Origin: Pseudorhodobacter wandonensis
GTDB lineage: Bacteria; Pseudomonadota; Alphaproteobacteria; Rhodobacterales; Rhodobacteraceae
Reading direction: 5' to 3'
NCBI RefSeq assembly: GCF_001202035.1
Contig: NZ_LGHT01000032.1
Span: forward strand, 19,961 to 83,960
Length of the DNA: 64,000 nucleotides
Of this stretch, positions 28,288 to 37,258 are shown one piece after another. Below the pieces are notes generated by a model. The model was not told where the DNA came from, did no database searches, and saw only the letters and a program-made list of their open reading frames with translations. The translations under genes and the position numbers were made by a program. Numbering within the stretch: the first letter of the stretch is position 1; each line of letters begins with the position of its first letter.

Positions 28288-30040
28288 TGACCTGCCCCGC
28301 TTTTTGATCTGACCAAGCCGCCAGAATGGCATCATTCGCGGCAAGAATGGCGGGGCGGGCTTGATCGGCAGGCACACGGAAATACCGGCCCTTTGACGCG
28401 CGAGAAGTCCACCAGATCAGGAACGGCGCAATTGCCAAAGGCAAAGCGACGGGCAAAAGCCACAGCGTCAGCTCTGGTGCGATATACTGCGTTGCCGCCA
28501 GCACACCAAAGCCCCAAAGGCTTATCCAGCGGGCAGCGGCCCAGCTTTCGGCGCCGCTCAGGCTGCCATCGCCGCGATTGTTCGTCGGCCACCCCCCGTC
28601 ACGGCCCAACAAAACCTGCAAGACCGAGCGGGTCTGAAACGCCAGCAGCACAGGCGCAAACAGCGATGACAAGGCCAGTTCGGCCAAAACCGACCGCAGG
28701 CTTTGACGCGCGCCGCCAAACTCTTTGGCGCGGCCGGTTAGAATTGCATCCAAACCGACCAGAAATTTGGGCATCACAAGCAACCCGAAAATACCGAACG
28801 CAAGACCAATAGCCTTTTGGGTTTCGTCATTCGGAAACACCGGAAAGGGCCAGTTTGCCTCGGGAAAATAGTTCAGATCGCCCGCAAGCGGGATTGCGGC
28901 AATCGAGGTTATGATAAAGGCGACCCAGATCAACGGCGCCAGATACGAGAAAATGCCTTGGAACAGGCTGAACCTGCTCCACATCAGCAGGCCGGGCGCG
29001 CCAAGGATTTTGCTATGTTGAAGGTTGCCCTGGCACCAGCGCCGATCGCGTTTGGCATGGTCAAGGATGTTTTCGGGCGCCCCTTCATAAGAGCCTTCCA
29101 GATCATCATCCAAACGCACAACCCAACCTGCCCGCGCAAGCAAGGCCGCCTCTACGGAATCGTGGCTCATGATATGGCCGCCAAAGGGTGGCGGGCCCGA
29201 CAGTTCCGGCAATCCACAGCTTTCGGCCCAAGCGTTGATCCGCACGATGGCATTGTGCCCCCAAAACGGTCCCGAACGCCCTTGCAAAGCGCCAAGCCCC
29301 CGCGCAAAGGCCGGCGAATGAAAGGCCGCGGCAAATTGCATAGCCCGGCCAAAGATCGAATTGGCCTCGACGACTTTGGGCAAGGTTTGCAGCAAACCAA
29401 CAGCAGGATCTGCCTCTATCCGGCGGATCATTTCAAGAATGGTCGCGCCTTCCATCAGGCTGTCGGCATCAAGGATCACTGCGTAATCCCACGCGCCGCC
29501 CGATGTTGTTATGAACTCTTCGATATTGCCAGCTTTGCGCCCTTTATTCTGGATGCGGCGGCGATAGAACATCCGGCCCGCCGCATTCTGTTGCGCGATC
29601 AGGTGGGCAAACCAGTGCTGCTCTTGCGCCGCGATGCTGACATCACGGGTATCAGACAGAATGGCAAAATCGATATGAGGCAGCGCTGCATTGGCGCGCA
29701 ATGAATTGTCCATTGCAGCCACGCGCGCGAAAGTTGCTACCGGATCTTCATTATAGACCGGAACAATAATAACGGTTTTGCCAGTGATCGGCCCTTCGAG
29801 CCTGCTTGCCACAGGTGGCTTGCGGAACACCAAGCCCAAAAGCCCGGTCACTGCGCCCCACGCCAGCCACCACGTTGACAGCATGATCAGACCCGCGCGC
29901 AGCAGGTCTAGCCACGATATTCCATCGGTGGCACCGTATATTATAAAGACCATGCCCGCTGCAGCTGCAAGCAGCACACTTGCAACGACCGCAAACAGGC
30001 GCACCCATAGGGTGCGATTTTGGTCAGCGGCCCGTTTCAT
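28280..30040 (-). CDS. opgH: Glucans biosynthesis glucosyltransferase OpgH (main open frame)
   Basis: 586 residues of a family 2 glycosyltransferase that makes the beta-1,2-glucan backbone of osmoregulated periplasmic glucans. Two N-terminal membrane segments precede the catalytic domain with VIILPVYNE-like text (IIVPVYNEDPVATFARV), the VILDADSLMEG Asp-x-Asp motif, and RDRRWCQGNLQHSK, the QxxRW-type motif. Several membrane segments follow (about 375-560). The frame starts with ATG at 30040, but the same frame upstream, past one TGA codon, reads as an OpgH-like N-terminus (see 30044-30241). So either this is the full gene or its first part is separated by a nonsense codon. Confidence 0.85.
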   Translation of the reverse strand: MKRAADQNRTLWVRLFAVVASVLLAAAAGMVFIIYGATDGISWLDLLRAGLIMLSTWWLAWGAVTGLLGLVFRKPPVASRLEGPITGKTVIIVPVYNEDPVATFARVAAMDNSLRANAALPHIDFAILSDTRDVSIAAQEQHWFAHLIAQQNAAGRMFYRRRIQNKGRKAGNIEEFITTSGGAWDYAVILDADSLMEGATILEMIRRIEADPAVGLLQTLPKVVEANSIFGRAMQFAAAFHSPAFARGLGALQGRSGPFWGHNAIVRINAWAESCGLPELSGPPPFGGHIMSHDSVEAALLARAGWVVRLDDDLEGSYEGAPENILDHAKRDRRWCQGNLQHSKILGAPGLLMWSRFSLFQGIFSYLAPLIWVAFIITSIAAIPLAGDLNYFPEANWPFPVFPNDETQKAIGLAFGIFGLLVMPKFLVGLDAILTGRAKEFGGARQSLRSVLAELALSSLFAPVLLAFQTRSVLQVLLGRDGGWPTNNRGDGSLSGAESWAAARWISLWGFGVLAATQYIAPELTLWLLPVALPLAIAPFLIWWTSRASKGRYFRVPADQARPAILAANDAILAAWSDQKAGQVSA

Positions 30041-30043
30041 CGG

Positions 30044-30241
30044 TCAGTTTGCGCTCCGATAGCCGGGCTTTAGGGCCGAAAGCACCAAATTCAGCACTGC
30101 GGCCACAAAACTGAACAGCTGCAGGTCCGAAGCGAGGATCTGCTTTGGCATCGCCAGCGGCGCATATGGCGGCAGCGACAAAGATGGCTCATCCGCAACC
30201 ATTGCTGCCGACGTGGAAAGATTTGGCATATGATTGGTCAT
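30044..30241 (-). CDS. Short frame between opgG and opgH; possible detached OpgH N-terminus
   Basis: 65 residues, MTNHMPNLSTSAAMVADEPS through APLAMPKQ. Its ATG overlaps the opgG stop as ATGA, the coupling expected for the next cistron. The PYAPLAMPKQ text matches what I remember of the cytoplasmic start of Rhodobacterales OpgH (PLAMP-Q motif). It lies in the same frame as opgH and is separated from the opgH ATG only by TGA-CCG. So opgH may have acquired a nonsense codon, or the pair may be a coupled two-cistron arrangement. There is no signal peptide. Confidence 0.5.
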   Translation of the reverse strand: MTNHMPNLSTSAAMVADEPSLSLPPYAPLAMPKQILASDLQLFSFVAAVLNLVLSALKPGYRSAN

Positions 30242-31848
30242 TCAGGCACCCATTGGTAGAACCAGTTTTCGGTTAGTTTGCGTCCAAACCCGGCCACATG
30301 CGCCCGCATTTCTACGGTTTGACCAGAGTTCGGCATCACATCGATGACAAGGCGCCAAATATTGTGGCCCTCGATTTTTGACAGTGTTTGGACTGCGATC
30401 GTTCCGCCCGAAACCGAAACCACAGGGACAAGCGCGGATTCGGCAGGCAAACTGGCCAGCAGGCCGCCCGCGAAGTCGACGACAAACTTGCGCGTTCCAT
30501 CTGGCGTATCGGCGCCTGAAACACCGCCCAATCCAGCGCGGGTTTCCAGCACATAGGCGATATCTGCCGTAGGATCGACAGGCAAAGCCCCCCAATGCAT
30601 GCGGTATTGGAATTCACGCAGTTCACCGACGACAGGCTTTTCTTCGGGAACCCAGAATGCAACGATATTGTCGTTCACCTCTTGCCGGGTTGGAATTTCG
30701 ACCAGCCTTACCGCGCCACGGCCCCAATCGCCGAGAGGCTCGATCAACAAGGACGGACGGCTTTCATAATGTGCCGAGGCATCCTGAAAATCATCAAAGT
30801 CGCGGTCACGCTGCATAAGGCCAAACGCATGCGGGCTTTCCTCGACGAACCATGATTCTGTCAGGCGGACTGGGTTGTTCAGCGGCCGCCAGATATGATC
30901 GCCATCGCGCCGGTGAATGACCAGTCCGTCACTGTCATGTACATTCGGCCGGAAATCATCAAAATCGGCGCGGTTTTTTTCCGAGAACAAGAACATTGAC
31001 GTCAATGGCGCGACCCCTACCTGATCCACCTCGGACCGGAAAAACAGGCGTGCAGTCACGTCCATGACAGTATTGGTGCCGGGCGAAATGACAAAGCGAT
31101 AGGCACCCGTGCAGTTTTCGCTTTCAAGCGCGGCATAGACGGTGATGCTGCGGGCAAACGGTACCGGCTTTTCAATCCAGAACTGCGTAAAGCGGGGGAA
31201 TTCCTCGGGCTTGCCCAAGCCGGTGTTGATCGCAAGACCACGTGCCGACAGACCATAGCCGTTGCCACGCCCCAAAGCGCGGAAATAGCTGGCCCCCAGA
31301 AAGGCCACAACCTCATCAAACAGGTCAGCGCGGTTCAGCGGCGCATTCAGACGGAACCCTGCGACGCCGGGCAACGCCTCATGCGCCGGAACCCGGTCTT
31401 TGATCCGGTCATAATAGAGAAAATCATCGGTGGTAAACAGCATCGGACGTGCAACGCCGCCATCAACCTCATACAGCGTGACCGGCGAGGCAAAAAGCCA
31501 GCCAAGGTGGAACGCATGCAGCTGAATGCCCGATTCCGCCCCCGCCCAACGCGCCTGCTGCGGGTTGAACTGAATGGCTTGATAATCATCATAATTGAAG
31601 GTCGTAAAGAACCCTTCGACCTTTGTCGCAGGTACTTGTGCTTGGGTTGCGCGTGCACGTGCATCATCGGTCAACCAATCGAAATCGAACGGTACGACAG
31701 GTGCCGGCACAGCTGGCGTTTCAGGTGCAATTTGCGCCATCGCAAAGCCAGACAAGCTTGTGCTGCATTGCAGAATAGCCAAGGCGCCAACCCCGGCCAG
31801 AATGGCGCGGCGCGATAGTTTGACGTTTAGGCGCGGTTGGACCGGCAT
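30238..31848 (-). CDS. opgG: Periplasmic glucan biosynthesis protein of the OpgG/OpgD family
   Basis: 536 residues. The N-terminus holds twin-arginine-like SRRAILAGVGALAILQ before the mature part, so the Tat route is likely, as for OpgD. The body has the family text YNLHFLR-like FDDYQAIQFNPQQARW, FDEVVAFLGASYFRALGRGNGYGLSARGLAINTG and DFDDFQDASAHYESRPSLLIEPLGDWG. In the periplasm it shapes and branches the glucan backbone made by OpgH. GGGAGCTCTT precedes the ATG at 31848. First gene of opgG-opgH-opgC. Confidence 0.9.
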   Translation of the reverse strand: MPVQPRLNVKLSRRAILAGVGALAILQCSTSLSGFAMAQIAPETPAVPAPVVPFDFDWLTDDARARATQAQVPATKVEGFFTTFNYDDYQAIQFNPQQARWAGAESGIQLHAFHLGWLFASPVTLYEVDGGVARPMLFTTDDFLYYDRIKDRVPAHEALPGVAGFRLNAPLNRADLFDEVVAFLGASYFRALGRGNGYGLSARGLAINTGLGKPEEFPRFTQFWIEKPVPFARSITVYAALESENCTGAYRFVISPGTNTVMDVTARLFFRSEVDQVGVAPLTSMFLFSEKNRADFDDFRPNVHDSDGLVIHRRDGDHIWRPLNNPVRLTESWFVEESPHAFGLMQRDRDFDDFQDASAHYESRPSLLIEPLGDWGRGAVRLVEIPTRQEVNDNIVAFWVPEEKPVVGELREFQYRMHWGALPVDPTADIAYVLETRAGLGGVSGADTPDGTRKFVVDFAGGLLASLPAESALVPVVSVSGGTIAVQTLSKIEGHNIWRLVIDVMPNSGQTVEMRAHVAGFGRKLTENWFYQWVPE

Positions 31849-32092
31849 AAGAGCTCCCTGCTTCGATTCTCGAAAAACTCAACAGAAATCGCAGACTATC
31901 AGGAGAAGCGCCAGATTGCTTGTGATGCGATAGGCGCATTTCCGCCATGCAAAAGACACATATCAATATTCTGCACGGCAGCATGGCATGTTTTATTGAT
32001 GCCGAAACCGTCGGAATCGTGACTGGGTTTTCAAAACGCTTGCGCGGGCGCGTAGTGCTGCCATCAAACGGTCAGCGCCAAAGGCCCTGGCT

Positions 32093-32887
32093 TCACCCGC
32101 GCGGGCTGAACCTAAGGCTAAGACAAGACATGCCGCCATCCAGTTTGGCACATTCACTATTGCCAACCTCGCGCACCGCATAGCCTGCCGCGACCAGCGT
32201 ATCACGGGTTTTTGGAAAGCCTGCGGGCATGATGACCAAATCGTTAAAGCGGATTGTGTTGGCACAGGCCTCCTCGCCGATCGCGGTATGGATTACCTTA
32301 TAGCCGTCAAAACACCCCGACGCAGCAAGTCGCTCGGTCGCAAGAATTGTCTCGCCGTCCAGCAAGGAACAATCGGTTTTGAAATGCAGCACACCCGGCG
32401 GGGTAAACACCTCGCGCACAGTGTGGCCCCAGTCGCTGACGAGGGCGGTCAGTTCGACAATTCCGGCAGCATTGGTACGCGCCGAACGACCAACCAAAAT
32501 CTCGGTTTCTGTGGTCAGGATATCGCCACCTTCAATAAAACTGTCAGCACCAGAGATTTGCCGAACCTGCGCATAAAGCGCCCGCAAGTGCGGGGCCATC
32601 AAAGCGGCCTCGCCCAAGCGGCTGGGCGCGCCGGGGCGCATCACAACCGCCCCTTCGGGCAAGCATAGGGCGGTATCCTCGACAAAAACGCTGTCGGGAA
32701 ACGCCTCAAGCGCGTCAAGCTCTACGACCTCGGCGCCCGTACTGCGCAGGGCTGCGATATAATCGGCGTGATGGGCCTGCATTTTGGCCAGATCAGGCGT
32801 GCCAATATCAACTGCGCGCAGGCCGCTGGTGATGCTGGCGCTGGGTTTACGGGTGATCGCATGGGTAAAGTGGTAGGAAGCAGACAT
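32093..32887 (-). CDS. ddaH: Dimethylarginine dimethylaminohydrolase (amidinotransferase-fold)
   Basis: 264 residues. It hydrolyses methylated arginines to citrulline and methylamines. FPDSVFVEDTALCLPEGAVVMRPG supplies the guanidine-binding acidic residues, GVLHFKTDCSLLDG carries the catalytic His, and the C-terminal GGMSCLSLRF carries the nucleophile Cys255. That fold is shared with arginine deiminase and amidinotransferases, but the short length and the SCLSLRF end favour DDAH. It follows gph by three bases on the same strand. Confidence 0.88.
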   Translation of the reverse strand: MSASYHFTHAITRKPSASITSGLRAVDIGTPDLAKMQAHHADYIAALRSTGAEVVELDALEAFPDSVFVEDTALCLPEGAVVMRPGAPSRLGEAALMAPHLRALYAQVRQISGADSFIEGGDILTTETEILVGRSARTNAAGIVELTALVSDWGHTVREVFTPPGVLHFKTDCSLLDGETILATERLAASGCFDGYKVIHTAIGEEACANTIRFNDLVIMPAGFPKTRDTLVAAGYAVREVGNSECAKLDGGMSCLSLRFSPRG

Positions 32888-32890
32888 GGC

Positions 32891-33547
32891 TCAGCCTTTC
32901 ATCAGGCTGGCAACCAGCCCTGGTAACTGTTTGAAATCATTGAACGCCGCATCATGCGGCAAATCATGTACCGGTGTTTTGCGATAGCCTTCGGTGTAAA
33001 TCAGAAATGGCAGCTTTGCGTTGGCGGCCGTCTCGGCGTCAACTTCGCTATCGCCGACATAGATCACACGAGCACGGCCCAGATCGGCCGCTGTGGCAAA
33101 CAAAGGCGCAGGGTCGGGTTTGCGCTGCGGCAGGCTGTCGCCGCCGTAAACAGACGCAAAATGTTGTTCCAAGCCCAGATGGCGCAAAACGGCACGAGTC
33201 GGCGCGATGGGCTTGTTGGTACACAGGCCCAACACGCAGCCCATTTCAGACAGTTGCGCCAATGCCTTAGTCACACCGGGGTAAATCACAGTATGCTCAA
33301 ACGCGGTTTCATACAACGCGTTGAATCGCTGGATCATTGGCTTTAGCAATGGGCCCTCTGGTGCCATACCCGATGCCTCAAGCACCCTTTGCAGCAAATG
33401 CGGCACACCGCGCCCCACAAAGCTGGCGATCTGCTCAGGCGGCAAGGTGCCAAGGCCAACCTCTTCCAACACAGCATTGGCATTGGCGGCAATATCGGCT
33501 GCGCTATCAATCAGCGTGCCGTCCAAATCAAAAATAACAGCGGTCAT
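32891..33547 (-). CDS. gph: Phosphoglycolate phosphatase (HAD superfamily)
   Basis: 218 residues. Motif I FDLDGTLIDSAADIAANAN gives the nucleophile Asp, LGLCTNKPIAPTRAVL motif II, PQRKPDPAPLFATA motif III Lys, and VIYVGDSEVDAETAANA motif IV metal ligands. It removes 2-phosphoglycolate, a by-product of Rubisco or DNA repair. The ATG overlaps the stop of rpe as ATGA, a coupling that is conserved in many proteobacteria. Confidence 0.92.
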   Translation of the reverse strand: MTAVIFDLDGTLIDSAADIAANANAVLEEVGLGTLPPEQIASFVGRGVPHLLQRVLEASGMAPEGPLLKPMIQRFNALYETAFEHTVIYPGVTKALAQLSEMGCVLGLCTNKPIAPTRAVLRHLGLEQHFASVYGGDSLPQRKPDPAPLFATAADLGRARVIYVGDSEVDAETAANAKLPFLIYTEGYRKTPVHDLPHDAAFNDFKQLPGLVASLMKG

Positions 33548-34233
33548 AGCGCGTCTTGGGCGGCGGCCCGGATGGCGGCAATATTTACGCCATAAGGTGC
33601 CGGATTGCCAACTGACCCGCCTTTGAACACTGCCGAACCTGCCACCAGCACATCTGCCCCCGCCGCTGCCACCAAAGGCACCGTCTCGGGCGTGACACCG
33701 CCGTCAATCTCGATATGCACAGGCCGATCGCCAATCATTGCCCGTAGTTTGGCAACCTTGGCCACTTGCGAATGAATGAACTTTTGCCCGCCAAAACCGG
33801 GGTTTACCGTCATCACACAGATCAGATCCACCATATCGAGCAAATATTCCACCGCCTCCACCGGCGTTCCGGGATTGATCGCAAGCCCTGCCTTGGCCCC
33901 TGCCCCGCGAATGGCTTGCAGCGTGCGGTGAATATGTGGCCCTGCCTCCAGATGCGCCGAAATCACATCCGCCCCCGCCTGCGCAAAAGCGTCAATATAG
34001 CTGTCCACTGGCGCGATCATCAAATGCACATCCATTACACCTTTGATATGCGGCCGGATGGCAGCACAAGTCGCAGGCCCAAAGGTAATATTGGGTACAA
34101 AATGCCCGTCCATCACATCAACATGCACCCAATCCGCACCCTGTTCTTCAATCGCGCGGCACTCGGCGCCGAAATTGGCAAAATCAGCCGACAGGATAGA
34201 TGGGGCGATCTTAATATTGCGTGAAAATGTCAT
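33544..34233 (-). CDS. rpe: Ribulose-phosphate 3-epimerase
   Basis: 229 residues. It interconverts ribulose 5-phosphate and xylulose 5-phosphate in the pentose phosphate pathway. KIAPSILSADFANFG, VHVDVMDGHFVPNITFGP (metal ligand Asp/His), VMTVNPGFGGQKFI and HIEIDGGVTPETV are the family signatures of this TIM barrel. The ATG at 34233 has AAGGAG eight bases ahead; a GTG three codons earlier overlaps that site and is less likely. Confidence 0.95.
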   Translation of the reverse strand: MTFSRNIKIAPSILSADFANFGAECRAIEEQGADWVHVDVMDGHFVPNITFGPATCAAIRPHIKGVMDVHLMIAPVDSYIDAFAQAGADVISAHLEAGPHIHRTLQAIRGAGAKAGLAINPGTPVEAVEYLLDMVDLICVMTVNPGFGGQKFIHSQVAKVAKLRAMIGDRPVHIEIDGGVTPETVPLVAAAGADVLVAGSAVFKGGSVGNPAPYGVNIAAIRAAAQDAL

Positions 34234-34311
34234 GGCCGGCACTCCTTCATTTGGCCCCTTCTACTGCGCAACCCCTACACAGGTAAAGCGCCCTGCCCCT
34301 GCTTTCTTTTC

Positions 34312-34369
34312 GGCCCAAATATCCCGGGGGGTGAATGGCCCATCAGGGCCAGAGGGGGGCAGCGCCCCC
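34312..34369. repeat. GC-rich intergenic hairpin repeat, copy 3
   Basis: CGGCCCAAATATCCCGGGGGG is followed by inverted repeats (TGGCCCATCAGGGCCA and GGGGGGCAGCGCCCCCC). It sits between divergent genes rpe and the enolase-superfamily gene. The core AAATATCCCGGGGG is identical to copy 2. Confidence 0.65.
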
Positions 34370-34433
34370 CTACCGCCGCTTGATCCAAAGCAAATACTGA
34401 CGCACACTCGCCCCATCTCAAACGGAGCCGTCT

Positions 34434-35549
34434 ATGCCCAAGCTCACCAGAATCGAAACCTTCTCCAATGAATTTGTTTGCTTTACCAAGATCACAGCCG
34501 CTGATGGCGCGGTCGGTTGGGGCCAAACATCCACCTACAATGCTGATATCACAGCGCAAATCTTGCACCGCCAAATTGCACCTTGGGCCTTGGGCACCGA
34601 TATCAACAGCACAAATGACATCCTCCCCCTTATCCAGCGCATCGAGGAACGAGAGCACAAATTCCCCGGCTCCTACCGCTGCCGCGCCAATGCAGGCCTT
34701 GATACCGCGCTTTGGGATATGGAGGGGCGGCGCCAGAACAAACCCGTGGTTGAACTGCTTGGTGGTACGCCGGGTCGGCTGCGCGCCTATGCAAGTTCGA
34801 TGAAACGCGACATCACACCGCAGGATGAGGCGGCGCGCTTCGTCAAACTGCGCGATACTTACGGTTTTGACGCCTTCAAATGGCGGGTTGCTGCGGAATG
34901 TGGGCGCGATATTGACGAATGGGCTGGCCGCACCGAAGAGGTTATTCCGGTGGTATCCGCCGCTTTGGGCCAAGGCATCGCAAAACTTGTCGATGGCAAT
35001 TCGGGTTTTTCGCCCAAACGCGCGATCGAAGTTGGTAAAATACTGTCAGACAACGGCATTTCCCATTTTGAAGAGCCCACACCCTATTGGGAGCTCGACC
35101 AAACGCGTGAGGTCACTGCTGCGCTGGACATCGACGTGACCGGCGGCGAGCAAGATTGGGATCTGGCCACATGGCGTCGCATGATCGACATGCAAGCCGT
35201 CGATATCGTTCAACCCGATGTAATGTATATGGGTGGCATGGCGCGCACAGTATTGGTGGCCGAAATGGCGGCAGCGGCGGGCATGCCCTGCACCCCCCAT
35301 TCCGCCAATCTGTCGCTGGTTACAATCTGCACAATGCACTTGCTGGGGGCTATTCCCAACGCGGGCAAGTACCTCGAATTTTCCATTGAGGGCGATGACT
35401 ATTACCCGTGGCAAAACGGGCTTTTCATTGGCAATCCTTTTGCCGTCACGGATGGCAAAGTCCAAATTCCCCAAGGGCCCGGTTGGGGTGTTGAAATCAA
35501 CCCAGAGTGGCTGGCCCACGCCAAACACCAGCAAAGCGAGCTTGGCTAG
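34434..35549 (+). CDS. Enolase-superfamily enzyme (mandelate racemase/muconate lactonizing type)
   Basis: 371 residues. The barrel carries the KxR motif in AFKWRV (base on one face), metal ligands in VDGNSGFSP (Asp), HFEEPTPYW (Glu) and DVTGGEQDWD (Glu), and a His in CTPHSANLSL on the other face. The Lys plus His pair points to the mandelate racemase group of acid-sugar dehydratases or racemases. The substrate cannot be deduced. GGAG precedes the ATG. It converges with the class III aminotransferase. Confidence 0.85.
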   Translation: MPKLTRIETFSNEFVCFTKITAADGAVGWGQTSTYNADITAQILHRQIAPWALGTDINSTNDILPLIQRIEEREHKFPGSYRCRANAGLDTALWDMEGRRQNKPVVELLGGTPGRLRAYASSMKRDITPQDEAARFVKLRDTYGFDAFKWRVAAECGRDIDEWAGRTEEVIPVVSAALGQGIAKLVDGNSGFSPKRAIEVGKILSDNGISHFEEPTPYWELDQTREVTAALDIDVTGGEQDWDLATWRRMIDMQAVDIVQPDVMYMGGMARTVLVAEMAAAAGMPCTPHSANLSLVTICTMHLLGAIPNAGKYLEFSIEGDDYYPWQNGLFIGNPFAVTDGKVQIPQGPGWGVEINPEWLAHAKHQQSELG

Positions 35550-35680
35550 CGCCTACCCAGAGAGTCAGCGCCGAATATGCGCCAAGCCAAAGACTACCAC
35601 GCGGCCACAGCCGTTTCGTTACAAGGCATTGAGAAAACGCCGCGTAATCCCGCGAGACTGGATCAGTTCACCCTGCAAAT

Positions 35681-35701
35681 GGGGCCGGTAACACCGGCCC
35701 C
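35681..35701 (-). terminator. Probable terminator of the class III aminotransferase gene
   Basis: GGGGCCGG-TAACA-CCGGCCCC, an 8-bp perfect stem, starts 13 bases after the stop codon at 35714; the minus-strand tail is only ATTTGC, so strength is uncertain. Confidence 0.6.
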
Positions 35702-35713
35702 GACATGCATGTG

Positions 35714-37114
35714 TTAGGCATCCGCCGCAACTAACAATCCGTCTTTGATCAAACCTTCATACGTTTGGTCCAGCGACAGACGCGCCCGTTTGACCAGCGT
35801 GTCGATTTCGTCATGTGTGATGATAAAGGGCGGCGCGATGATCATGCGGTCGCCGACATGGCGCATCACAAGGCCATTGGCAAAGCAATGCGTGCGGCAG
35901 CGTAGCCCTACGTCACCTTCATTGCCCTTGAATTTGGCGCGCTTGGCCTTGTCGGGGGTCAGTGCAAGCGTCCCCATCAGGCCGACCGAGTTCGCCTCGC
36001 CCACCAGCGGGTGGTCCAGCAAGGTTGCCCATTGTTTTGCCAAATACGGGCCAACATCGTCACGCACGCGGGCCACCAGCGCCTCATCTTCGATGATCCG
36101 CAGGTTTTCGAGCGCCACAGCCGCCGCCACAGGGTGACCAGAATAGGTATAGCCATGGTTGAAATCGCCATCGGCAATTGTCGTGGCGATCTCATCACTT
36201 ACCAACGAGCCCCCCATCGGAATATAGCCCGAGGTCAGGGTTTTCGCGATGGTGATGATGTCAGGACGGATGCCCATCGTGGTGGAACCGAACCAGTTGC
36301 CCGTGCGGCCAAAGCCTGTAATCACCTCATCCGCGATCAGCAGGATTTCGTATTTGTCGCAAATGCGCTGGATTTCCGGCCAATAGGTGCTTGGCGGAAT
36401 GATAACGCCGCCGGCGCCTTGAATAGGCTCGCCAATAAATGCCGCGACATTGTCTTCGCCGATTTCCAGAATGGCGGCTTCGAGCTGGCGCGCGCGTTCC
36501 AGACCGAATTCCTCGGGCGTCATGTCACCACCTTCGGCCCACCAATGCGGTTGGTCGATGTGATGGATGCCGGGAATGACCGGGCAGCCCTGATTTTGCA
36601 TCGATTTCATCCCGCCAAGGCTGCCGCCCCCAAGGGTGGACCCGTGATAACCGTTTTTGCGGGCGATCAGCGTGGTTTTTGTCGGCTTGCCCTTTTTCGC
36701 CCAATAATGCCGCACAAGGCGGATATTGGTGTCATTCGATTCAGACCCCGAGCTGGCATAAAAGACGTGGTTGATATTGTCGGGGGCAAGCTCGGCCAGT
36801 TTTGCGCTTAGCGCAATAACAGGCACATGGCTGGTCATGAAGAACGTGTTGTAGAACGGCAGCTCCAGCATTTGGCGCGCTGCGGCATCGACCAGTTCCT
36901 GACGGCCATAGCCCACACCAACGCACCACAGGCCTGACATCCCGTCCAGAATATCCAGCCCCTCACTATCGGTAATCGTGCACCCTTTGGCCCGTGTGAT
37001 GATGCGCGCGCCCACGGCGTTCAGATCATTGGCATCTGTAAACGGGTGCATGTGATGGGCCGCATCCAGCGCCTGAAGCTCTTTGGTGGGCATATGATTG
37101 GTGATCGCAGTCAT
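35714..37114 (-). CDS. Class III (omega) aminotransferase, PLP-dependent
   Basis: 466 residues. The start MTAITNHMPTKELQ has AAGGA seven bases upstream. Landmarks are HPFTDANDLNAVGARIITRAKGCTITDSEG, YASSGSESNDTNIRLVRHYW, LLIADEVITGFGRTGNWFG and TIAKTLTSGYIPMGG with the Lys that binds PLP. Such enzymes move amino groups from beta-alanine, taurine, GABA, putrescine or similar to pyruvate or 2-oxoglutarate. The amino donor is unknown. A GntR regulator lies upstream, and a copy of the putative GntR operator lies 120 bp before the start, so it is likely a regulator target. Confidence 0.9.
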   Translation of the reverse strand: MTAITNHMPTKELQALDAAHHMHPFTDANDLNAVGARIITRAKGCTITDSEGLDILDGMSGLWCVGVGYGRQELVDAAARQMLELPFYNTFFMTSHVPVIALSAKLAELAPDNINHVFYASSGSESNDTNIRLVRHYWAKKGKPTKTTLIARKNGYHGSTLGGGSLGGMKSMQNQGCPVIPGIHHIDQPHWWAEGGDMTPEEFGLERARQLEAAILEIGEDNVAAFIGEPIQGAGGVIIPPSTYWPEIQRICDKYEILLIADEVITGFGRTGNWFGSTTMGIRPDIITIAKTLTSGYIPMGGSLVSDEIATTIADGDFNHGYTYSGHPVAAAVALENLRIIEDEALVARVRDDVGPYLAKQWATLLDHPLVGEANSVGLMGTLALTPDKAKRAKFKGNEGDVGLRCRTHCFANGLVMRHVGDRMIIAPPFIITHDEIDTLVKRARLSLDQTYEGLIKDGLLVAADA

Positions 37115-37233
37115 GGCATCGTCCTTTTCGCAGTGCCGGGCAGTGATGCAGCTGGCAGGTGTCAGGTTGTCAAAGGGTTCGCGGCGCGGCATCGTTCCAC
37201 GCAATTGCAGGCTAGTTCAAACTTTGCGCCAAG

Positions 37234-37250
37234 AATATGATCAAATTATT
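37234..37250. promoter_or_regulatory. Putative GntR operator, copy A (upstream of the aminotransferase)
   Basis: AATATGATCAAATTATT, a TGATCA-centred site, lies in the gap between the aminotransferase start and the GntR stop. It matches the site at 37953-37969 in 16 of 17 positions on opposite strands. Confidence 0.5.
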
Positions 37251-37258
37251 CAAAGTCA

